A model generated the notes under the pieces. That model was not told the DNA's origin. It saw only the letters and a program-made list of their open reading frames with translations, and did not search any database. This document shows positions 56,211 to 64,000 of a stretch of 64,000 nt of DNA, piece after piece. Each line of letters begins with the position of its first letter. Within the stretch, counting starts at the first letter, position 1. A program made the position numbers and the translations under genes. Source of the DNA: Gemmobacter aquarius (lineage in GTDB: Bacteria > Pseudomonadota > Alphaproteobacteria > Rhodobacterales > Rhodobacteraceae); the NCBI RefSeq assembly GCF_003060865.1, contig NZ_CP028918.1, positions 1 to 64,000 on the forward strand, written 5' to 3'.

Positions 56211-57440
56211 ATGACATATGATGCCGATATCCTGATTGCGGGCGGCGGGCTGAATGGCCCCGCGCTGGCGCTGGCGCTTGCGAATGCGGGCCTGACCGTG
56301 ACGGTGGTTGACGCCCGCCCCGGGCTTGTGCGTGCCGAAGCGGGGTTCGACGGGCGCGCCTATGCGCTTGCCATCGCCTCGCGGCGCTTGCTGCAAGGCA
56401 TCGGTATCTGGCCCGCCGTGGGCGACAAGGCGCAGCCGATCCACCAGATCAAGGCGTCCGATGGCTTGGCGGGGCAGGGGCCTGCGCCGTTCTTCCTGAC
56501 CTTTGACGCCGCCGAGATCGAAGAAGGGCCGATGGGCTTCCTGCTGGAAGACCGTCACCTTTATGCAGCGTTTCTGGCGGCGATGGGCGCACATCCGAAG
56601 ATCACGCTTTTGTCGGAGCAGACGGTCACGGGGCAGGCGGTCGATGCGTCAGGGGTGACGATCACGCTTGGCTCGGGCCAGACCCTGCGCGGGCGGTTGC
56701 TGGTTGGCTGCGACGGGCGCGGCAGCCAGACGGCCACGCGGGCGGGAATCAAGCGCGTTGGCTGGGGGTATGGGCAGACGGCGCTTGTCACCGCGATCAG
56801 GCACGAAAAGCCGCATAACGGCATCGCGCACCAGTTCTTCATGCCCGAGGGGCCGCTTGCCATTCTGCCGCTTGCCGGCGGGCACCATTCCAGCATCGTC
56901 TGGAGCGAGACGGAAGCGAACGCCAAGGCGATTCAGGCGCTGGACGACGCCGAGTACCTTGCCGCGCTGCGCCCGCGGTTTGGCGATTTTCTGGGCGAGA
57001 TCGCGCTGGCGGGGGACCGCTTCACCTATCCCCTGTCGCTGTCGCTGGCCGAAACGTTCATCGCGCCGCGTGTGGCGCTGGTGGGTGATGCCGCGCATGG
57101 CGTGCATCCGATCGCGGGGCAGGGGCTGAACCTTGGGTTGCGCGATGTGGCTGCGCTGGCGCAGGTGGTGGTCGAGGCGGCGCGGCGGGGCGAGGATATC
57201 GGATCAGCCGTCACGCTTGATGCCTATCAGCGCTGGCGGCGGTTCGATGCGACTGCGCTTGCGCTGGGGATGGACACGGTCAACCGGCTGTTTTCCAACG
57301 ACAACCCGGTCTTGCGGTTGGGGCGCGACCTTGGGCTTGGGCTTGTGAACCGCATTCCCGCGCTGCGGCGGACGTTCATCCGTCAGGCAGCGGGGCTGAA
57401 CGGCGATTTGCCGCGCCTGCTGGCGGGAAAACCGATCTAG
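56211..57440 (+). CDS. UbiH/UbiF/Coq6-family FAD monooxygenase
   Basis: The 409-residue flavoprotein has DADILIAGGGLNGPALALALA for FAD binding, the DG motif in LLVGCDGRGSQTA, and the GD motif RVALVGDAAHGVHPIAGQGLNLGLRD. These enzymes hydroxylate the ubiquinone ring. The exact carbon (UbiH, UbiF, UbiL type) cannot be told by eye. Start ATG 56211 or ATG 56175 (12 residues more) are possible. It converges on pyrF with an 11-bp gap. Confidence 0.91.
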   Translation: MTYDADILIAGGGLNGPALALALANAGLTVTVVDARPGLVRAEAGFDGRAYALAIASRRLLQGIGIWPAVGDKAQPIHQIKASDGLAGQGPAPFFLTFDAAEIEEGPMGFLLEDRHLYAAFLAAMGAHPKITLLSEQTVTGQAVDASGVTITLGSGQTLRGRLLVGCDGRGSQTATRAGIKRVGWGYGQTALVTAIRHEKPHNGIAHQFFMPEGPLAILPLAGGHHSSIVWSETEANAKAIQALDDAEYLAALRPRFGDFLGEIALAGDRFTYPLSLSLAETFIAPRVALVGDAAHGVHPIAGQGLNLGLRDVAALAQVVVEAARRGEDIGSAVTLDAYQRWRRFDATALALGMDTVNRLFSNDNPVLRLGRDLGLGLVNRIPALRRTFIRQAAGLNGDLPRLLAGKPI

Positions 57441-57451
57441 GCCCGACTGCC

Positions 57452-58141
57452 CTATGGAAGTTCGGCGATCACCGCCCGCGCTGCGGCGGCGGGGTCTTTG
57501 GCCTGCCAGATCGGGCGGCCGACGACGATGTGGTTCGCGCCATCGGAAATCGCCTGAAACGGTGTGGCAACGCGCTTCTGGTCGCCAAGCGCCGCGCCTG
57601 CGGGGCGGACGCCGGGGGTTACGATCAGCTTGCCTGCCGCTTGGGGCAGGGCGCGGATCGCTGCGGCCTCTTGCGGGCTGGCGATGACGCCGTCGGCGCC
57701 CGCTTCCAGTGCCCGTGCCGCGCGTTCGATGGTGATGGCATGGATGTCGCCCGCAACGATCATGTTGGCATCAAGGTCGGCGCGGTCGAGCGAGGTGAGG
57801 ACCGTGACAGCAAGGATTTTCAGCCCCGTTCCCGCCTTGCCTTCGGCCGCTGCGCGCACCACCTGCGGGTCGCCGTGCACGGTCAGGAAGTCGAGGTCAT
57901 AGCGCGCCACGCCGCGCACCGCTGCTTCGACGGTTGCGCCGATGTCGAAGAATTTCATGTCGAGGAAGATTTTCTTCCCCATCTCGCCCTTGAGTTCGTT
58001 TGCCAAGGCAAGCCCGCCGCCCGTCAGCATGCCAAGGCCGATCTTGTAGAAGCTGACCGCGTCGCCCATGCGTTGGGCCAATTCCAGCCCTTGCACCACG
58101 TTCGGCACGTCGAGGGCAACGATCAGGCGGTCATCGGACAT
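57452..58141 (-). CDS. pyrF: Orotidine 5'-phosphate decarboxylase
   Basis: PyrF makes UMP. The 229-residue TIM-barrel protein has LIVALDVPN at the start, the catalytic KIFLDMKFFDIGATVEAAV (Lys-Asp-Lys-Asp type network), LTVHGD, and GVIASPQEAAAIR with IVTPGVRPAG near the end. It is a single gene, not fused to pyrE. Confidence 0.96.
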   Translation of the reverse strand: MSDDRLIVALDVPNVVQGLELAQRMGDAVSFYKIGLGMLTGGGLALANELKGEMGKKIFLDMKFFDIGATVEAAVRGVARYDLDFLTVHGDPQVVRAAAEGKAGTGLKILAVTVLTSLDRADLDANMIVAGDIHAITIERAARALEAGADGVIASPQEAAAIRALPQAAGKLIVTPGVRPAGAALGDQKRVATPFQAISDGANHIVVGRPIWQAKDPAAAARAVIAELP

Positions 58142-58241
58142 CTGGCAACTCCTTGGCGTTTGTTGCCTGATGGAACCGCAACCCCCCTCTGTCAACACCG
58201 CTTGGATTTGGATAGCATCGCGGCGAACGGGTGGGGGCGAC

Positions 58242-59131
58242 ATGATCCTGTGTTTCGATATCGGCGGCAGCCGGATCAAGGCGGCGCATGCCACGGGTGG
58301 GCAGATCACGCTGCTGGGCGATACGGTGACGCCGGTTGGTGATTTCGGGGCTTTCCTGAACGCGCTGCGCGGATATGTCAGCCCCGCGCATCGCGCTGTT
58401 GCCATTTCCATCGCGGGCGTGGTCGATCCCGATACGCAGCGGATCAAGGTTGCCAACATTCCCTGCGCCAACGGGCGTGCGCTAGCGCCCGAGATTGAGG
58501 CGGCGCTTGGTTTGCCCGTGCTGATCCTGAACGATGCCGATTGCTTCGCGCTGGCCGAGGCGCGGCAGGGCGCGGGGCAGGGGCATCGCAACGTGTTCGG
58601 CGTGATCCTCGGCACCGGCGTGGGCGGGGGCTGGTGATCGACGGGCGGATCGTGACCGGACCGGGAGGGTTCGCGGGGGAATGGGGCCACGGGCCGGTGG
58701 CCAAGACGCAGGTACTGGGGGTGACGCTGCCCGAATTTCCCTGTGGCTGCGGGCAGGTCGGTTGCCTCGATGCGGTAGGCAGCGCGCGGGGGATCGAGAA
58801 GCTGCACCTTGCGCTGCACGGGGTTGGTGAGACTTCGCAAAGCATCCTTGCGGCATGGCAGGCGGATGACCCTGCCGCCACGCAGACCGTGCAGGTCTGG
58901 GCGGCGTTGGTCGCGCCCGCGCTTGCGATGGTGCTGAATACGGTGGGGGCGTCCATTGTGCCGGTAGGGGGCGGGCTGTCCAACGACACCGCCCTTGTCG
59001 CGCTGCTCGACCGGACCGTCCGCGCGATGATCTTGCGGCGAACTGATCGGCCCCTTGTGGTGCCAGCGCAATGCCGCATCGAACCCGGCCTGATCGGGGC
59101 TGCCGAAGCGGGGCTTGCGGCCTTTGGTTAG
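58242..59131 (+). CDS. ROK-family sugar kinase (frame broken near 58626-58630)
   Basis: ROK kinases phosphorylate glucose, N-acetylglucosamine or similar sugars. The first frame holds LCFDIGGSRIKAA (phosphate binding) and reaches GVILGTGVGG before an early stop at 58635. The other frame continues LVIDGRIVTGPGGFAGEWGHGPV, with the His of EWGH and the zinc motif PCGCGQVGCLDAVGSARGIEKL, to the stop at 59129. Adding a G to the five-G run at 58626-58630 joins them into 296 residues. This matches the two other G-run breaks in the window. Confidence 0.88.
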
Positions 59132-59855
59132 GGTGGAGGTCTGCGTCGACAGCGTGGGCGGGTTGGATGCCGCCGTTGCGGGTGGCGCGGACCGGATCGA
59201 GCTGTGCTCGGCGCTCGCGCTTGGCGGGCTGACGCCCTCGGCGGGGTTGATGGCAGCGGCGGGCCGTGCCCCCGTTCCGGCGCTGGCGATGATCCGGCCC
59301 CGCGCAGGCGGGTTTGTCTGGTCGCCTGCCGAGATTGCAGTAATGTGCTGCGACATCCGCGCCAGCCGCGATGCGGGCCTTGCGGGGGTGGTGCTGGGCG
59401 CATCCCTTGCCGACGGGACGCTTGATTGCGAAACGCTTTCAGCATTGCTGGCCGAGGCGCAAGGCATGACCACCACGCTGCACCGCTGCTTCGATCTGGT
59501 GCCCGACCCTTTCGTAGCACTTGAACAGGCGGTTGCGCTGGGGTTCGACCGTATCCTGACCAGCGGGCAGGCGAAGACCGCGCTTGAAGGGATCGACCTG
59601 ATCGCCGCGCTGCATGCCCGAGCTTCGGGGCGGATCGTGATAATGCCCGGCAGCGGCGTCACGGCGGAAAACGCCCGCCGGTTCACCGCCTTGGGGTTGC
59701 GCGAACTTCACGGCTCTTGTTCTGTGACGCAGGCGGAAGACACAAAAGTTGCGGGCTTCGGGTTTGGCCCTGAGCTGCGGCGCGTCACCTCGGCCCGTTT
59801 GTTGCAGGCGCTGGTTGCAGCGTCAAAGGAGAGTAACGGTGCAGATCAACGTTGA
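59124..59855 (+). CDS. cutC: CutC-family protein
   Basis: The TIM-barrel protein has VEVCVDSVGGLDAAVAGGADRIELCSALALGGLTPSAG, MIRPRAGGFVWSP, TLHRCFDLV and ILTSGQAKTALEGI, all typical of CutC. The family was linked to copper homeostasis, but this role is disputed. The start is uncertain among TTG 59124, TTG 59115 and GTG 59133; all overlap or abut the ROK kinase end. It is probably co-transcribed with that kinase. Confidence 0.87.
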   Translation: MVRVEVCVDSVGGLDAAVAGGADRIELCSALALGGLTPSAGLMAAAGRAPVPALAMIRPRAGGFVWSPAEIAVMCCDIRASRDAGLAGVVLGASLADGTLDCETLSALLAEAQGMTTTLHRCFDLVPDPFVALEQAVALGFDRILTSGQAKTALEGIDLIAALHARASGRIVIMPGSGVTAENARRFTALGLRELHGSCSVTQAEDTKVAGFGFGPELRRVTSARLLQALVAASKESNGADQR

Positions 59856-60612
59856 ATATGACCGTCCCGACGAAGGCCCGCGTTCCGGCCCGGTGCAGGT
59901 GGGCTGGTTTCTGACCAGCGACAAGGGCGCGGTGCTGTACGATCCGCCCGAACGGCTTGTGTCGCGTCAGGTCAACCGCACCCATGCCAAAAGCGCCAGC
60001 CGCTGCCCCGCCGTGATCCAGATGGAAAGCCGGTATTTCATGGTGAAATGCCCGTTCGACATCCACATCGGCTTCAAGCGCGACGACAAGGGCAAGGGTG
60101 TTCTGGTAAACCGCGCGGGCACGGCGTCGACCATCCGTGGCAACAAGCTGGGCGAGGTGCTGACGCTGGTAAGCGAAGTGGAATGGCGTTACCCCGACCG
60201 GCCCACGGTGCAGTTGTCGCTGCCCTATTGCTTCATTGCCGATGAACCCGTGTGGCTGACGCAGATAGGCACGTTCGCGCATTACCGCAAAGACCCGCTT
60301 CCCGGCACCATCTTTGGCGGGCGTTTCCCGCTGTCGCTGTGGCCGCGCCCGCTGATGTGGGCCTTTGAATGGCATGACATCGAAAAGGACCTGATCCTGA
60401 AACGCGGCGAGCCGCTGTTTTACTGCCAGTTCGAACATGATGGCCCCGACCGCCCGGTGCAGATGGTCGAGGCGGAAAAGACGCCGGAATTGCTGGCCTA
60501 TATGGAAAAGATTTCGGGCGTGGTGAATTACGTCAACCAGACCTTCAGCCTGATGCGTTCGGCTGAAGCGTTGCGTCCTGCCAAGCTGCTTAAGCCCAAA
60601 GATCGCGTCTGA
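59839..60612 (+). CDS. Conserved hypothetical protein
   Basis: The 257-residue cytoplasmic protein starts at GTG 59839 behind AAAGGAG, overlapping the cutC end by 17 bp. It contains YFMVKCPFDIHIGFKRDDKGKGVLVNRAG, LVSEVEWRYPDRPTVQLSLPYCFIADEPVWLTQIGTF and an aromatic-rich C-terminal half. It has no membrane span. I do not recognise a domain. The beta-rich, aromatic character could fit a cupin-like or jelly-roll fold, but this is a guess. Confidence 0.75.
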   Translation: MQINVEYDRPDEGPRSGPVQVGWFLTSDKGAVLYDPPERLVSRQVNRTHAKSASRCPAVIQMESRYFMVKCPFDIHIGFKRDDKGKGVLVNRAGTASTIRGNKLGEVLTLVSEVEWRYPDRPTVQLSLPYCFIADEPVWLTQIGTFAHYRKDPLPGTIFGGRFPLSLWPRPLMWAFEWHDIEKDLILKRGEPLFYCQFEHDGPDRPVQMVEAEKTPELLAYMEKISGVVNYVNQTFSLMRSAEALRPAKLLKPKDRV

Positions 60613-60653
60613 GGGCGCGTTACGAAAATTAACGGGGGCAAGCGGGGCGCACC

Positions 60654-60682
60654 CTTGCAAGGCGGCGGCTGCTCTCCCATCT
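60654..60682 (+). promoter_or_regulatory. Heat-shock (sigma-32) promoter of clpB
   Basis: CTTGCA (60654-60659) and CCCATCT (60676-60682) match the RpoH consensus CTTGAA and CCCCATNT with about 16 bp between. They lie 73-101 bp before the clpB start. ClpB is a classic RpoH target. Confidence 0.7.
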
Positions 60683-60754
60683 TTCGAATAAGGCCGAAGC
60701 GGACGTGCCTTTTCAGGGCGTCCCGACACGGTGCTATGAAAAGGAGATATGCCG

Positions 60755-63367
<2,613 letters not shown>

Positions 63368-63386
63368 GGAAAACGGCTAACGAAAA

Positions 63387-63417
63387 CGGCCCCCCGAACG
63401 CTCGGGGGGCCGACTTT
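63387..63417. terminator. Bidirectional terminator between clpB and the fasciclin gene
   Basis: CGGCCCCCCGA (63387-63397) pairs with TCGGGGGGCCG (63402-63412) around ACGC, followed by ACTTT on the plus strand and TTTTCG on the minus strand. It separates two convergent genes. Confidence 0.85.
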
Positions 63418-63430
63418 GCCGTGGTCGGCC

Positions 63431-63916
63431 TTACATCGGCGGCAGGATGACCTGATCGATCACATGGATTACGCCGTTCGACGCTTCGATATCGGCGGTC
63501 GAGATCGTAGCACCGTTGACCTTGGCGCCGCCTTCCAGCGTGATCGTGACATTGCTGCCTTGCACGGTGGCGGCGGTCAGGCCTTCGGACAGGTCGGTCG
63601 ACATCACTTTGCCCGGAAGGACGTGATAGGTCAGCACGGCAATCAGCTTGTCCTTGTTTTCCGGCTTCAGCAGGTCTTCGACCGTGCCTGCGGGCAGGGC
63701 TGCAAAGGCTGCGTCGGTGGGCGCAAAGACGGTGAAGGGGCCGGGGCCTTTCAGCGTTTCGACAAGTCCGGCCGCCTCGACGGCTGCGACCAGCGTGGTG
63801 AAGTTGCCCGCGCCGACAGCGGTGTCAACGATGTCCTTGGAATGGGCTTCGGCGAAAACGGGTGCCGAGAAAAGTGCGGTTGCTGCGGCTACCGCGAGAA
63901 AGGTTCTACGGATCAT
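63431..63916 (-). CDS. Exported fasciclin (FAS1) domain protein
   Basis: The 161-residue protein has a signal peptide (1-22, cut near VFA-EA) and a single FAS1 domain: [55 protein letters not shown], and the closing [18 protein letters not shown]1 domains mediate adhesion or bind small ligands at the surface. It converges on clpB; its promoter lies in the last 84 bases of the window, where I see no other gene. Confidence 0.93.
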   Translation of the reverse strand: MIRRTFLAVAAATALFSAPVFAEAHSKDIVDTAVGAGNFTTLVAAVEAAGLVETLKGPGPFTVFAPTDAAFAALPAGTVEDLLKPENKDKLIAVLTYHVLPGKVMSTDLSEGLTAATVQGSNVTITLEGGAKVNGATISTADIEASNGVIHVIDQVILPPM

Positions 63917-64000
63917 CTGGCGTCACTCCCTTGATCTGATGCCTTGATTGGCTACCAGTATACGTGACGGATGCACGCTGCGGATGACTCTGACATTCCC

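Overview
The window looks like the start of the chromosome of a high-GC alphaproteobacterium, most likely a member of the Rhodobacteraceae. It opens exactly at the dnaA start codon and runs dnaA, dnaN, recF, gyrB. The Rhodobacteraceae call rests on several things together: a CcrM-type GANTC methylase next to rnhB, a soluble five-cistron-type formate dehydrogenase (fdsGBA, fdhD, fdsD) with a LysR regulator, the DUF4170-waaA-lpxK set, the carboxyspermidine route genes, and a strongly G/C-biased codon use. No taxonomic search was possible.

Layout. 1-7.7 kb: replication and topology genes, with small accessory genes in between. 7.7-13.1 kb: an AT-rich exported protein, a group II truncated globin, tRNA-Arg(CCT), an orphan GntR-like LacI regulator with its operator, an endonuclease/phosphatase and a large membrane protein. 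13.3-23.4 kb: glycosyltransferase, tRNA-Lys(TTT), dapF, mtaB, polyamine genes, a membrane-bound winged-helix protein, rnhB and ccrM. 23.4-30.7 kb: DUF421 pair, a three-repeat exported protein, TetR, alkB, mutY, a DciA-like protein, a DsbA-like protein and a CoA transferase. 30.7-41.2 kb: lpxK, waaA, DUF4170, DEAD-box helicase, dapB, rbfA, uvrC, an SDR. 41.0-50.5 kb: a tiny zinc-ribbon protein, sppA, the formate dehydrogenase operon, a lysine-aminomutase-like radical SAM enzyme. 50.5-64 kb: ftsK, aminotransferase, amidase, a UbiH-type hydroxylase, pyrF, ROK kinase, cutC, clpB and a fasciclin-domain protein.

Most of this is housekeeping. The unusual signal is between the genes. Four perfect 23-nt hairpins with different but internally complementary stems stand in a symmetric array after ccrM. 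Two roughly 185-bp structured repeats lie in opposite orientation 14 kb apart, and two shorter relatives share one of their hairpins; the stems change in a compensatory way. A 312-bp AT-rich gap upstream of uvrC carries a perfect DnaA box. Short palindromes before the LacI gene and before fdsG are good operator candidates, three GANTC sites cluster in front of ccrM, and clpB has a recognisable heat-shock promoter.

Three genes (gyrB, the carboxyspermidine dehydrogenase and the ROK kinase) are each broken by a missing G in a G run. Each is restored by adding one base, and one is essential, so these are most likely sequence errors, not pseudogenes.
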